Shown here piece after piece: positions 27,834-37,990 of a stretch of DNA of 64,000 bases. The stretch is from positions 1-64,000 of the forward strand of contig NZ_FOCO01000001.1 in NCBI RefSeq assembly GCF_900110135.1, read 5' to 3'. This DNA is from Pseudorhodobacter antarcticus (GTDB taxonomy: Bacteria; Pseudomonadota; Alphaproteobacteria; Rhodobacterales; Rhodobacteraceae). Numbering within the stretch: position 1 is the stretch's first letter; each line of letters opens with the position of its first letter. The notes beneath the pieces are model-generated. The model saw only the letters and a program-made list of their open reading frames with translations, made no database searches and was not told where the DNA came from. The translations under genes and the position numbers were made by a program.

Positions 27834-28769
27834 ATGGCGGATAAGGCAGATCACGGCGGCGGGGTGGATGCAGCGGCGGCGCGGTTTGGCGGCGCGCGCA
27901 CCGATTGGCTGGACCTGTCGACGGGCATCAATCCGCAACCCTACCCGGTCGAAGATTTGCCCGCAGCGGCATGGAACGACCTGCCAGATGAAGGCGCGTT
28001 TGCAGCGCTGGAAACCGCCGCGCGCTGTTTTTGGCGTATCCCCGATGGGGCCGCTGTTTTGGCAGCGCCGGGGGCAAGTGCGCTGATTGCGCGGATGCCC
28101 AGCATCGCCGCGGCACAGTCGATCAACATCCCAGCGCCAACTTATAACGAACATGCCCGCGCTTTTGCAGCCGCAGGATGGACGGTTGGTGACAGCGCAA
28201 CAGCGCGGGTTTTGGTGCATCCGAACAACCCAGATGGCCGATTGTGGCAGGCGCGCGATTGCGCCGATCTGACCATCATCGACGAAAGCTTTTGTGACGT
28301 GACACCCAACGACAGCCTGATGGACCAAGCCACACAGCCCGGTCGCATCATATTGAAAAGTTTTGGTAAATTCTGGGGGTTGGCGGGCCTGCGCCTTGGA
28401 TTTGCCATTGGTGACCCCGCACTGATCGCACGTTTGGCGCAAGGGATGGGGCCGTGGGCCGTATCTGGCCCCGCGTTGGCCATTGGCACCCGCGCGCTGT
28501 CTGATGATATTTGGGCAGGGGCCACCCGCGCCCGCCTTGCCCATGATGCCGCACGGCTGGATGCGCTGATGGGCCTGCCCATCGTCGGCGGCACCACCCT
28601 GTTCCGGCTGTACGACACGCCCGATGCCACGGCGTTGCAAACCCATCTGGCCCGCGCCCAGATTTGGACCCGCCGCTTTCCCTATTCCGACCGCTGGTTG
28701 CGGCTGGGCCTGCCCGGCACGCCACAAGGCTGGCACCGATTGGAAACAGCTATGGGGGCATGGACATGA
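27834..28769 (+). CDS. cobC: threonine-phosphate decarboxylase
   Basis: 311 aa PLP enzyme related to HisC that makes aminopropanol phosphate for cobalamin. LSTGINPQPYP near the N-terminus, LVHPNNPDGRLW, and PLP lysine in LKSFGKFWGLAGLRLGFAIG. Its stop overlaps the cbiB start (ATGA), so the two lower-ligand genes are coupled. It may be read as cobC (alphaproteobacterial) or cobD (enteric) nomenclature. Confidence 0.88.
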   Translation: MADKADHGGGVDAAAARFGGARTDWLDLSTGINPQPYPVEDLPAAAWNDLPDEGAFAALETAARCFWRIPDGAAVLAAPGASALIARMPSIAAAQSINIPAPTYNEHARAFAAAGWTVGDSATARVLVHPNNPDGRLWQARDCADLTIIDESFCDVTPNDSLMDQATQPGRIILKSFGKFWGLAGLRLGFAIGDPALIARLAQGMGPWAVSGPALAIGTRALSDDIWAGATRARLAHDAARLDALMGLPIVGGTTLFRLYDTPDATALQTHLARAQIWTRRFPYSDRWLRLGLPGTPQGWHRLETAMGAWT

Positions 28770-29674
28770 GCGCGGCGTTGCTAATCCCCGCCCTCTTGCT
28801 CGACGCCGCTTTGGGCGAACCGAAATGGCTGTGGGACCGCTTTCCCCACCCCGCCGTTTTGATGGGCCGCGCGGTGGCCGCGATGGACGCGCGCGTGAAC
28901 ACCGGCACCAACAAACGGCAAAAAGGCGTGCTGGCGATGTTGGTTTTGGGCCTTGGCGCTTGGGCTTTGGGCTGGTTGATCGCAGCTATTCCCGATTTCG
29001 GGCTGCTAGAGGTGATTGCAGCGGCCATTCTGCTGGCGCAACGGTCCTTGGTTGATCACGTTCGCGCCGTGGCCGACGGTCTGCGCCGGTCACTGGCCGA
29101 AGGGCGGCAAAAAGTTGCGATGATCGTGGGGCGCGATGTCGCGCAGCTTGATGAACCCGCCGTGGCCCGCGCTGCGATTGAAAGTGCCGCGGAAAACCTG
29201 TCGGATGGTATCATCGCGCCTGCGTTTTGGTTCCTGCTGCTGGGGCTGCCCGGCCTGATGCTGTACAAAGTGACCAACACCGCGGACAGCATGATCGGCC
29301 ACCGCACCCCCCGGCATGAAGAATTTGGCTGGGCCGCCGCCAGGTTTGATGATCTGCTGAACTTGATCCCCGCGCGCCTAACCGCCGCTTTGATCGCCAT
29401 CAGCCACATGCGCTTTGACCCCACGCCCATCCTGCGCGATGCGCCCCTGCACCGCTCGCCCAATGCAGGCTGGCCCGAGGCGGCAATGGCCGTGGTCTTG
29501 GATACGGCACTGTCCGGTCCACGCAGCTATCATGGGCAGATGCAGGATTTTCCGTGGGTTTGGCCGACAGGCAATCGCACCCCCGGCCCCGATCAAATCG
29601 ACGCGGCCTGTTCGGCGCTGTGGCGGGCATGGGGGTTGATGCTGTTTATCACTTTGGTGATCGCCAGCCTGTGA
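28766..29674 (+). CDS. cbiB: adenosylcobinamide-phosphate synthase (membrane)
   Basis: 302 aa. Integral membrane amide-forming enzyme joining aminopropanol phosphate to adenosylcobyric acid. The family strings LLDAALGEPKWLWDRFPHPAVLMG, ESAAENLSDGIIAPAFW, LYKVTNTADSMIGHR and RFDDLLNLIPARLTA are all present with 4-5 hydrophobic segments. Start ATG at 28766, with an alternative ATG two codons upstream (28760). No other cobalamin genes and no visible cobalamin riboswitch in the window. Confidence 0.92.
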   Translation: MSAALLIPALLLDAALGEPKWLWDRFPHPAVLMGRAVAAMDARVNTGTNKRQKGVLAMLVLGLGAWALGWLIAAIPDFGLLEVIAAAILLAQRSLVDHVRAVADGLRRSLAEGRQKVAMIVGRDVAQLDEPAVARAAIESAAENLSDGIIAPAFWFLLLGLPGLMLYKVTNTADSMIGHRTPRHEEFGWAAARFDDLLNLIPARLTAALIAISHMRFDPTPILRDAPLHRSPNAGWPEAAMAVVLDTALSGPRSYHGQMQDFPWVWPTGNRTPGPDQIDAACSALWRAWGLMLFITLVIASL

Positions 29675-29772
29675 CATGCCCCGCAAAAAAGCTGGACGCG
29701 CGCCCCAGAATGTCCACATTTCCACGTCAAAGCTACTGGTAACATTGCATTTTTCAGCCTACAGAGCCGTCC

Positions 29773-30934
29773 ATGCGTCTAACCACCCTCGCCCTTTGTG
29801 CCCTTGTTGGCAGCGCACCCGCCTTTGCCGCCCCTTCCGGCGGTGATTTCAACACTTTCATCAAAGCGATGAAAACCGAGGCTGCGGGCCTGACCGAGGC
29901 AGAGGCGAACCAGTTTTTCGACGCTCTCCCCCCCGACCCAAAGGTGCTGCAAGCCGACCGCAACCAAGGCGTGTTTCGCAAACCCTTTACAGAATTTGCA
30001 CGCAGCTTGATCAGCCAAAACCGCATTGATGCTGGCCGCGCCAATGCCGCAAAACACGCCAATATTTTTGCCCGCGCGCAGGCCGATTATGGCATCCCCC
30101 AAGGGATCCTGCTGGCGTTCTGGGCGTTTGAAACCGATTTCGGCAGCTATTAAGGTGATTTCAACACCGCCAACGCGCTGGCCACTTTGGCGCATGATTG
30201 CCACCGCCCCGAATTGTTCCAACCCCAACTGCTGGCCGCCGCAACCTTGTGGCAAAAGGGCGAATTTGACCCTGCCACGACCACGGGCGCATGGGCTGGC
30301 GAAATTGGCATGGTGCAAATGCTGCCCGCCGACATCTTGGCGCGCGGAATTGATGGCGATGGCAAAGTAACGCTGAAAACATCGGTGGCCGATGCCGTGC
30401 TATCGGGGGCGGGGGCGGGGCTGCTGCGCGATTTCGGCTGGCAAGCGGGCCAGCCGTGGCTGCAAGAGGTGACGCTGCCCCCCGATCTTCCTTGGGCCGA
30501 AACGGGCCTGCGCAGCACGCGCCCGGCATCCGAATGGGTGGCGCTGGGATTGGCCCCGCGCACAGGCACCGTGGCCGACCTGTCCGCGTCCCTTTTGCTG
30601 CCCGAGGGGCGCAAAGGCCCGGCCTTTCTGGCCTATCCCAATTATTCGGTGCTGTTTCACTGGAACCAAAGCGCTGTCTACGTCACCACCGCCGCTTATT
30701 TTGCCAATCGGCTGGGCGGTGACCCGGTGTTCATCCCCGGCACCCCTGACCCGCAATTGTCGCTGGACGAAATGAAATGCTTGCAAAAAAAAACTGCAAT
30801 CGCGCGGCTATGACGTGGGCGGGATTGATGGCATCCTTGGTACCAACACCCGCGACGCCGTGCGCCGCGAACAAATCCGCCTTGGCCTGCCTGCCGATGG
30901 TTGGCCGACACTGAATTTGCTGGAGGCGCTATGA
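29773..30934 (+). pseudogene. MltB-like lytic murein transglycosylase, nonsense plus frameshift
   Basis: Signal peptide (MRLTTLALCALVGSAPAFA), then a SLT/MltB domain with the catalytic Glu in AFWAFETDFG. A TAA at 30151-30153 interrupts FGSY-GDFNTANAL, most simply a CAA (Gln) to TAA change. The same frame continues to about 30784, where nine A's replace the eight needed (CAAAAAAAAC). The shifted frame completes a PG-binding-1 domain (RGYDVGGIDGILGTNTRDAV) ending at 30934. Two readable lesions indicate a pseudogene unless the sequence has errors. The stop overlaps the glycosyltransferase start. Confidence 0.85.
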
Positions 30935-31824
30935 CCGACTGGGGCATTTGCACGACCATAAAGGCCCCACCCGAACAGGTGCAGGCCTTTGTCGCCCACC
31001 ATCTTGGCCTTGGGGCCGCGCATATCTGGCTGCATTTTGATGATCCCGACGACCCGGCGGCAGACCTGTTTGATCACCCGCAAATCACCACCATCCGTTG
31101 CACCGATGCCTATTGGATGGATATGATGGGTAAACGCCCCGGCAAGCATCAAAACCGCCAAAGCCGCAATGTGCTGCGGGTGTACAAGGCCACATCGCTG
31201 CCATGGCTTGCGCATATCGACGTCGATGAATTCATCCTGCCGCAAACGGGTATTCCAGCGGCGCTTGATGCGATGCCAACAAATCAATCCATGCTGCGAA
31301 TGACCCCGTGGGAGGCGCTGCATGACCCCGCCTTGCCCGATGACATTTTCACAGCCACCGCCTTTCGCGCGCCCCTTTCCGGGGATCGCAATGCCGCCGC
31401 GCGGGGCCGGGTATTTGGCCAATATGCACCCCTTTTGCCCAATGGGGTTCTGTCCCATTCCGCGGGAAAATGTTTTTTTCGCACTGGCATCGCGCGGTAT
31501 GAACCCCGCCTGCACGGCGCGTTTCGGGCGGGCGAACGCGTGGCGGGCGGCCCGTTCCACCCCCAAATCCCTGTGCTGCACTTTCATGCCCAAGATCCCG
31601 GCGCATGGCGCGCCCGCCTGCAATTTCGCCTGACCAAAGGGGCGTATCAATACAATCCTGACTTGCAAAGCTGGCTGTTGGCGGCGGATGATATGGCGAT
31701 TGATGCGTTTTATCTGGAAACCCAAACCGCAACGCCCGGCACTTTGGCTAAGCTGCGCGCCGAAGGCATAATGATGCAGGCAAACCTGAATTTACGCGCA
31801 AAAATTGCCACCATGCAGGCTTAA
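30931..31824 (+). CDS. glycosyltransferase family 2-type protein
   Basis: 297 aa. GT-A-like fold without signal peptide: WGICTTIKAPPEQVQAFVAHHLGLGAAHIWLHFDDPDD, and the metal-binding motif in AHIDVDEFILP (DxD). The second half has HSAGKCFFRTGI and QFRLTKGAYQ. Resembles the glyco_tranf_2_4/GT92-like group often linked to surface sugar or lipid glycans in roseobacters. Acceptor unknown. It overlaps the transglycosylase pseudogene (ATGA) and is convergent with the KamA-type gene, overlapping 4 bp. Confidence 0.75.
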   Translation: MTDWGICTTIKAPPEQVQAFVAHHLGLGAAHIWLHFDDPDDPAADLFDHPQITTIRCTDAYWMDMMGKRPGKHQNRQSRNVLRVYKATSLPWLAHIDVDEFILPQTGIPAALDAMPTNQSMLRMTPWEALHDPALPDDIFTATAFRAPLSGDRNAAARGRVFGQYAPLLPNGVLSHSAGKCFFRTGIARYEPRLHGAFRAGERVAGGPFHPQIPVLHFHAQDPGAWRARLQFRLTKGAYQYNPDLQSWLLAADDMAIDAFYLETQTATPGTLAKLRAEGIMMQANLNLRAKIATMQA

Positions 31825-32843
31825 TCCGGGTCTGAATAGCTGTGCTGGCGCCCCTGTGGGTCGGCGACCACCCAAGCGTCATCCCCCGCTTCCACATAAC
31901 CGGGACCGATGGGCACCTTGCCAAAACCGCCCGGAATATCCAGCACATAAAGCGGTATCGCCATGCCAGACAACCGCCCGCGTAGCCCCGCCATAATCGC
32001 CTGACCCGCTGCAATCGTCGTACGAAAATGCCCCGCACCCCGCGCCAAATCGCAGTGGTGCAGATAATACGGTTTTACCCGCAACCCGATCAGCGCGCGA
32101 AACAACGCCTCCAGCACCGCCACACTGTCATTCACCCCGCGCAGCAAAACGGTTTGCGACAGCAAGGGCACACCCGCATTCACCAAGCGCGCCAATGCCG
32201 CCCCCGCCGCATCCGTCAATTCCTGCGCGTGGTTGGTGTGGATGACCACAAATACCGCCGCCCGCCCCACCATCGCGGCCACAACGCCGTCCGTTATCAA
32301 CTCCGGCGCGACCACGGGAACGCGGGTGTGCAGCCGGATCATATCGACATGTGGCACACCGTGCAGCCGTGCCATGATCGCGCCCAAACGGCGTGGCGAC
32401 AACGTGAACGGGTCGCCGCCGGTCAATATCACCTCCCGAACAGCCGGGGTTGCGGCGATATAACCCAAAGCGCCCTCTAGATCGGCATCCGGCAAAACCC
32501 CCGTCGCCCCCACTGTTTCGCGCCGAAAACAAAACCGGCAATAGACCGCACAGGTCTGCGTCACATGCAAAATCACCCGGTCAGGGTAGCGGTGGGTCAA
32601 CCCCGGCACAGGCGCGTGAACTGCGTCGCCAATCGGGTCCGTCATCTCCTCTGGTCGGGTGATCAACTCCGCCGCCGATGGCAAAAACTGCCGCGCCACA
32701 CCATCGTTTGGCGTGGCAATCGCGCCGCGCATCGTGTCGGTCAACAAAACCTGAAACGATTGCCCCACAGTTTCCAAAACCGGGGCATCGGCAGCATCCA
32801 CCAAGCCGTCACCCACCAAATCCGCAACCGATGACAGCGCCAT
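31821..32843 (-). CDS. lysine 2,3-aminomutase family radical SAM enzyme (KamA/EpmB-like)
   Basis: 340 aa. The radical SAM cluster motif CAVYCRFCFRRE (CxxxCxxC) is near residue 98-105, GGDP follows (GGDPFTL), and a PLP-binding Lys region LDIPGGFGKVPIG is near the C-terminus. The length matches EpmB (about 340 aa) more than KamA (about 415 aa). EpmB makes beta-lysine for EF-P, but no epmA or efp is in the window. Its ATG overlaps the smc stop by one base (TGATG). Confidence 0.85.
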   Translation of the reverse strand: MALSSVADLVGDGLVDAADAPVLETVGQSFQVLLTDTMRGAIATPNDGVARQFLPSAAELITRPEEMTDPIGDAVHAPVPGLTHRYPDRVILHVTQTCAVYCRFCFRRETVGATGVLPDADLEGALGYIAATPAVREVILTGGDPFTLSPRRLGAIMARLHGVPHVDMIRLHTRVPVVAPELITDGVVAAMVGRAAVFVVIHTNHAQELTDAAGAALARLVNAGVPLLSQTVLLRGVNDSVAVLEALFRALIGLRVKPYYLHHCDLARGAGHFRTTIAAGQAIMAGLRGRLSGMAIPLYVLDIPGGFGKVPIGPGYVEAGDDAWVVADPQGRQHSYSDPD

Positions 32844-35800
32844 CAGGCCACCATCGCCGCAGCGCGTTTCAGGTCCACCGACACCAACTGGCTAACGCCT
32901 TGTTCGGCCATAGTAACGCCAAACAAGCGGTCCATCCGCGCCATGGTCACGGCGTGGTGGGTGATAATCAAAAACCGTGTTTCGGTGCGGCGCGTCATTT
33001 CATCCAACAAGTCACAAAACCTCGTCACGTTGGCATCATCCAGCGGCGCGTCCACCTCATCCAACACGCAGATCGGCGCGGGGTTGGCCAAAAACACCGC
33101 GAAAATCAGCGCCATCGCGGTCAGCGTTTGTTCGCCCCCCGACAGCAGCGACAGCGTGGCCAGTTTCTTGCCCGGCGGTTGGCACATAATTTCCAAGCCC
33201 GCCTCCAGCGGGTCATCGGATTCGACCAACACCAAACGCGCCTCACCACCGCCGAACAAATGCGAAAACAGCGTGCCGAATGATGCGTTGACCTGCTCAA
33301 ACGCGGTCAACAACCGCTCGCGCCCTTCGCGGTTCAGGCCTGCAATTCCGGCACGCAGGGTCTTGATCGCATCGGCCAAATCGGTTGCCTCGGTGGCCAG
33401 CGCGTCATGTTCTTCCTGCACCGCTTTTGCATCCTCCTCGGCGCGCAGGTTCACGGCGCCCAGCGCCTCGCGTTGGCGTTTCAACCGACCCACTTCGGTT
33501 TCCAAATGGTCCACGCCGGGCATTTTCTCGGGGTCCGCGTCCAGCGTTTCCAACAAATCGGCAGGCGCACAGTCCAATTCCTCATGAATGCGCAGGGTCG
33601 CGGCCTCGCGCGCGGCAACCGCTGCCTCATTCAGGGCCTCACTGCGCGCGCGGGCCTCGCGCGCCTCACCTGCCAGCCGCTCCGCTTCGCGCTCGTGCAG
33701 CGCCGCTTCGCGCAGCGCAGTTTCGGCCAGCGCAAGCGCATCGCTTGCCGCCACGCGCCGCGCCTCGGCTGCCTCCATCGCCTCCACCAACGCCTCGCGT
33801 TGCAGCGCGATTTCTTCGGGGGCGGCGGTTGCGTCTTCCAGCTCCTCCTCGGTCATGGCTTTGCGTTCGGCCAGTTCCTGCGCGCGGGTGGATGCGGTTT
33901 CCAAGCGGTGCTTCCAGCCCGATATTTCCTTGTTCACCTCTTGGCAACGTTTCAAGCGCGCCTCGCCTTCGCGGCGCAACTCGTCATGCGCAGACCGGCG
34001 GGTCATCATGGTAATCCGCGCCGCCTCCACCGTGGTTTTCAACGCCTCCACGGTCGCACGCGCCGCGTCCAGATCGGGCAACGCCTCCACCGCGTGGCGT
34101 GCATCGCGCAAAACCACCCGCGCCTCAGTCGCCTCGGTGTCATAGCGGCTGACGGCCAGCAGCGCCGCCTCGCGCTTGCCGCCTGCGATGGATCGGTCCG
34201 CCTCGGCCCGCGCCAAGGCGCGGTTGGCATCGGTCACCCGCGCATCTGCAGCGCGCCTTGCATCGCGCGCCATTTGGTCAGCGCGGGCAAGGTCGGCCAG
34301 CCGGGTTTGCAACGCCTCATGCGCCAGCCGCGCCCCATCAGCCCGCGCGCCCACATCCTCCAGATCGCGCTTCAACTGCACCAAACGGTTCAATTGCTTT
34401 AACCGCAGCGCCGCCGCCGATGGCGCGTCATCCGCCCCCACCCGAAACCCGTCCCAGCGCCACAAATCACCCTGTTCACTGACCAATCGCTGGCCGGGGC
34501 GCAGCGCGGGCTGCAACGCTGCACCTTGGTTACGAGACACAAGCCCAATCTGCCCAATCCGGCGCTGCAAAACGGCGGGCACCTGCACCCAATTGGCCAG
34601 CGGCACAGCGCCCAAAGGCAGGGCCGCGTTTTCATCATACCCCGGCATTGCGGCCCAACCCGACACCGCATCACCCGCCACAACAGGCGCGCGCAGATCA
34701 TCGGCCAGCGCCGCCCCAAGTGCGGCCTCATACCCCGGCTCCACCACACACAGGTCCATCACCTGCGACCCAGCGGCGGATTCGCGCTCCACCAACCGCC
34801 CCAACGCGGCAACCTCGGCGCGCAATGCGTTCGCTTCGCCTTCCGCTTCGGACCGCATGGCGCGGGCGTCCGCCTCGCGCCCCTGCGCATCGCGGCGCGC
34901 CTCCTCGGCACTCGCCAGCGCCTCCTCGGTCGCTTCGGCCAGCGCGCTGGCATCCTCTTGCGCGACTTCCGCCGCCTCAAACGCCTCCATGGCGCGCGTC
35001 TCCGCCCCCGCCGCCTCTGCGGCCGTGTCGCGGGCGCGGGCGGCGTTCGCCTCGGCTTTTTCCACGGTGGTTTGGGTGTCGATCAGCAACCGCCCCGCTG
35101 ATTGATGCCGCGCGGCAAGGCGGGCGACATCCTCGGTCATCTGCGACATGCCGCCTTCGCGGTCCGTCAGCAAAACGCCCGCCTCGCGCGCCGCCTCCAG
35201 CGCCTCGCGCAGCTTGTTGTCTTGGCCATCTGCGGCGCGGGCCAATTGCTCCGCCTCCCATGTCAGGCGATCAATCGTGTCTTGGGCATCGCGGTTCAGA
35301 CCCGCCTCGCGGTCAATATCGCGGCTAAGCTGGTCAATCCGCCCGCGCAACGTGTCGATCAACTGCATCGCCCGCGCTTGGCTGTCGTTCAAGGTGCCCT
35401 GCTGCACGATTAAGCGTTGCAGAATGGCCCCCGCAATCGCTTCCTCCTCGCGCTTGGGCGGCAGCGCGGTTTCCGCCGCCGTACGCGCATCCTGCGCAGC
35501 AAGCGACAGGCTTTCGGCGCGGCCCGCCTCAATCAACCGTTCGCGCAGCTGGCTGGCGGCACTGTTCACGCCCAAATCCGCCTCGCGCCAGCGGCGAAAC
35601 AGCAGCAACCCCTCCATCCGGCGCAATTCGGTGCCAATTTCGCGATAACGTGCGGCTTGGCGCGCTTGGCGGGCCAGCGTGCCCAGTTGGGCTGCCAACG
35701 CCTCCAGCACATCAGCAACGCGGGCAAGGTTGGTTTCCGTGGCGGTCAGCCGCAGCTCCGCCTCATGACGGCGCTGGTACAGGCCGGAAATCCCCGCCGC

Positions 35801-36310
35801 CTCCTCCAATATCCGCCGCCGGGATTTCGGCTTGGCGTTGATCAGTTCCGCGATTTGCCCTTGCCGCACCAGCGCGGGCGAATGGGCGCCTGTCGATGCA
35901 TCCGCAAACAACATTTGAATGTCGCGCGCCCGCACATCGCGCGTGTTCGCCTTATATGCAGACCCAGCATCGCGCGTGATCCGCCGCGTGATCTCAATCG
36001 TGTCTGCTTCATTAAACCCGGATGGCGCAAGGCGATCTTCATTATCAATTACCAAGGCCACTTCGGCAAAGTTGCGCGATGGCCGGGTGGATGTGCCTGC
36101 GAAAATCACATCCTCCATCCCGCCGCCGCGCATCGCCGTGGGGCGGTTTTCGCCCATCACCCAGCGCAACGCCTCCAGCAAATTCGACTTGCCGCAGCCA
36201 TTTGGGCCAACCACACCTGTCAGCCCCTCATGGATAATCAAATCCGTGGGGTCCACAAAGCTTTTGAAGCCGTTCAGGCGCAGGCGGTTGAAACGCAAAG
36301 AAGGTACCAT
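32843..36310 (-). CDS. smc: chromosome segregation protein SMC
   Basis: 1155 aa. An N-terminal ABC head with Walker A GPNGCGKSNLLEALRW, two long coiled coils flanking a hinge (about residues 480-600), and a C-terminal head with signature LLSGGEQTL and Walker B VLDEVDAPLDDANVTRF. Condensin core that organises the chromosome near the origin; partners ScpA/B are not in the window. Start MVPSLRFNRLRLNGFKSF is the family-consistent ATG; an upstream in-frame ATG adds 23 unrelated residues, and no strong ribosome site is seen. Confidence 0.95.
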   Translation of the reverse strand: MVPSLRFNRLRLNGFKSFVDPTDLIIHEGLTGVVGPNGCGKSNLLEALRWVMGENRPTAMRGGGMEDVIFAGTSTRPSRNFAEVALVIDNEDRLAPSGFNEADTIEITRRITRDAGSAYKANTRDVRARDIQMLFADASTGAHSPALVRQGQIAELINAKPKSRRRILEEAAGISGLYQRRHEAELRLTATETNLARVADVLEALAAQLGTLARQARQAARYREIGTELRRMEGLLLFRRWREADLGVNSAASQLRERLIEAGRAESLSLAAQDARTAAETALPPKREEEAIAGAILQRLIVQQGTLNDSQARAMQLIDTLRGRIDQLSRDIDREAGLNRDAQDTIDRLTWEAEQLARAADGQDNKLREALEAAREAGVLLTDREGGMSQMTEDVARLAARHQSAGRLLIDTQTTVEKAEANAARARDTAAEAAGAETRAMEAFEAAEVAQEDASALAEATEEALASAEEARRDAQGREADARAMRSEAEGEANALRAEVAALGRLVERESAAGSQVMDLCVVEPGYEAALGAALADDLRAPVVAGDAVSGWAAMPGYDENAALPLGAVPLANWVQVPAVLQRRIGQIGLVSRNQGAALQPALRPGQRLVSEQGDLWRWDGFRVGADDAPSAAALRLKQLNRLVQLKRDLEDVGARADGARLAHEALQTRLADLARADQMARDARRAADARVTDANRALARAEADRSIAGGKREAALLAVSRYDTEATEARVVLRDARHAVEALPDLDAARATVEALKTTVEAARITMMTRRSAHDELRREGEARLKRCQEVNKEISGWKHRLETASTRAQELAERKAMTEEELEDATAAPEEIALQREALVEAMEAAEARRVAASDALALAETALREAALHEREAERLAGEAREARARSEALNEAAVAAREAATLRIHEELDCAPADLLETLDADPEKMPGVDHLETEVGRLKRQREALGAVNLRAEEDAKAVQEEHDALATEATDLADAIKTLRAGIAGLNREGRERLLTAFEQVNASFGTLFSHLFGGGEARLVLVESDDPLEAGLEIMCQPPGKKLATLSLLSGGEQTLTAMALIFAVFLANPAPICVLDEVDAPLDDANVTRFCDLLDEMTRRTETRFLIITHHAVTMARMDRLFGVTMAEQGVSQLVSVDLKRAAAMVA

Positions 36311-36549
36311 TGATTCTGCATGACTGCAGATGGTCGGTTTGATCACGCAATGTGTCAACCCGTTAACCTGCTGTATCATGGGGCGTCCGGGGGCTTATCC
36401 ACAACATCTTGGCATCACCCGGCAGGGCCGCGCCTCGCACCCGCTGCCCACAGCCAAACAGCCGCGCCAAAATGTCATTCGCAAACCATTAAAACCGCTT
36501 GACCGGGGGCGGACGGATGCGGAATGTCACCTCGAACATGGAATCCCGA

Positions 36550-37002
36550 ATGACCCCTTTTCGACCGCAACCCCCTTATGATTGGGACGCGCTGTTTGCG
36601 CTGATGAAACGCGCTTTTGCCAGTATGGAAGGGCGCATCGACCCGCCATCCTCCCTGCACAAAATGACGGCCCAAGATCTTGCAACCCATCAGGGTGAGG
36701 TGTGGGTGATCGGCAAACCCACCCGCGCCTGCATGGTTCTAACCCCAAAACCCCATGCGCTGCACCTTGGCCGCCTGTCCGTCGACCCACCTTGGCAGGG
36801 CAAAGGATACGCCCACATCCTTATCACCCACGCGGAATCTCGGGCCCGCGACCTTGGCCTGCCCGCGTTGGAACTGCAATCACGCATTGAATTGGTTGAA
36901 AACCACGCGATTTTCTTTGCCCTTGGGTTTGAACAATCGGGCGCCACCACCCACGAAGGCTTCGACAATCCGACATCCTTGGTCTTTACCAAACGCCTGT
37001 AA
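36550..37002 (+). CDS. GNAT family N-acetyltransferase
   Basis: 150 aa from 36550 (also possible: ATGs at 36538 or 36517, the last after GGGGGCGGACGG). The GNAT core is LHLGRLSVDPPWQGKGYAHILITHAES (acetyl-CoA loop Q-G-K-G) with ARDLGLPALELQ and NHAIFFALGFEQSG as C-terminal strands. Acceptor unknown. It is divergent from smc, with 239 bp between, and convergent with the DMT transporter. Confidence 0.8.
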   Translation: MTPFRPQPPYDWDALFALMKRAFASMEGRIDPPSSLHKMTAQDLATHQGEVWVIGKPTRACMVLTPKPHALHLGRLSVDPPWQGKGYAHILITHAESRARDLGLPALELQSRIELVENHAIFFALGFEQSGATTHEGFDNPTSLVFTKRL

Positions 37003-37096
37003 CCCGCGCTTGAAATCTGCCAGGCCGGCGCAGTGACGGGTGACAAATACAGCAGCAACTCGCAGCCAAAACAAACGTTTTAGTCGCGCAAACCGA

Positions 37097-37990
37097 TCAT
37101 CTTTGCGCCACCCTCATCGCTTTGCCTTGGTTTTTCTGGCGACCCCGTATCACGGTAAACAACCCCGCCAAAATCACGATCGCGCCGCCGATAATCACGT
37201 TCCGATGCAGCGCCTCATCAAACACCAGCATCGCAATCGCAGTCACAAAAACGATCTGCAAATAGGCGAACGGTTGCAGCGCACTCGCCTCGGCCATCGA
37301 ATAGCTGCGTATCAACAGGTAATGCCCGAACAGCGCCAAAAACGAATAAATCATCAACATCGCCACATCAAACAACGGCATCGAAACCAAAAACGGCAGG
37401 CCCACCACAGTCATCAAAACGCAGCCCAAAACGCCCGACCAAAAGAATGATACGAACACCGGTTCATCCCGCGTCGCAAGCCGTGTCAGCAAACTGTACA
37501 GCGCAAACAGCAGCGCGCTGATCAACGGCAACAGGCTGTCCAACGCGAACACACCCCCATCAGGCTGCAAAATAATGGCCACACCGATCATGCCGATGAA
37601 AATTGCCACCCAGCGCCGCCACCCCACCTTTTCACCCAAAATCGGCACGGCAAGCCCCGCGATCAACAACGGGCAAACGGCAAAAACCGCATGCGTGTTG
37701 ATCAATCCAATGCGGGTATAGGCCAAAACCATCACACAAATCTCAGTGATCAACAAAACCGTTCGCGTCAAATGCATCCACGGATGCCGGGTCCGCACGG
37801 CCGCGCGAAAATCACCCGTCAGGCCCGCTTGCACCATCACAAACGCCGCAAACACCCAGTACCTAATCATAATCAGCATCAAAACGCTGTAAATTCCGCC
37901 CAAATAGCGCGCAAACCCGTCCTGCACCGCAAAAATGAAAACAGTCAGAACCATCAACAAAATGCCAAGGCGGTTGTTTTGAATGATCAT
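37097..37990 (-). CDS. EamA/DMT superfamily transporter
   Basis: 297 aa, about ten TM helices in two EamA repeats: ILLMVLTVFIFAVQDGFARYL with a following RYWVFAAFVMV, and AFLALFGHYLLIRSYSMAEAS in the second half. Internal PILGEKVGWRRWVAIFIGMIGV is typical of the family. Substrate unknown (amino acids, metabolites or drugs). Start overlaps the mnmD stop (ATGA). Confidence 0.8.
   Translation of the reverse strand: MIIQNNRLGILLMVLTVFIFAVQDGFARYLGGIYSVLMLIMIRYWVFAAFVMVQAGLTGDFRAAVRTRHPWMHLTRTVLLITEICVMVLAYTRIGLINTHAVFAVCPLLIAGLAVPILGEKVGWRRWVAIFIGMIGVAIILQPDGGVFALDSLLPLISALLFALYSLLTRLATRDEPVFVSFFWSGVLGCVLMTVVGLPFLVSMPLFDVAMLMIYSFLALFGHYLLIRSYSMAEASALQPFAYLQIVFVTAIAMLVFDEALHRNVIIGGAIVILAGLFTVIRGRQKNQGKAMRVAQR

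Noticed and set aside
33407-35101. several plus-strand frames across smc
   Set aside because: Shadows of the SMC coiled coil; Ala/Arg/Gln codons read backwards give long open frames.
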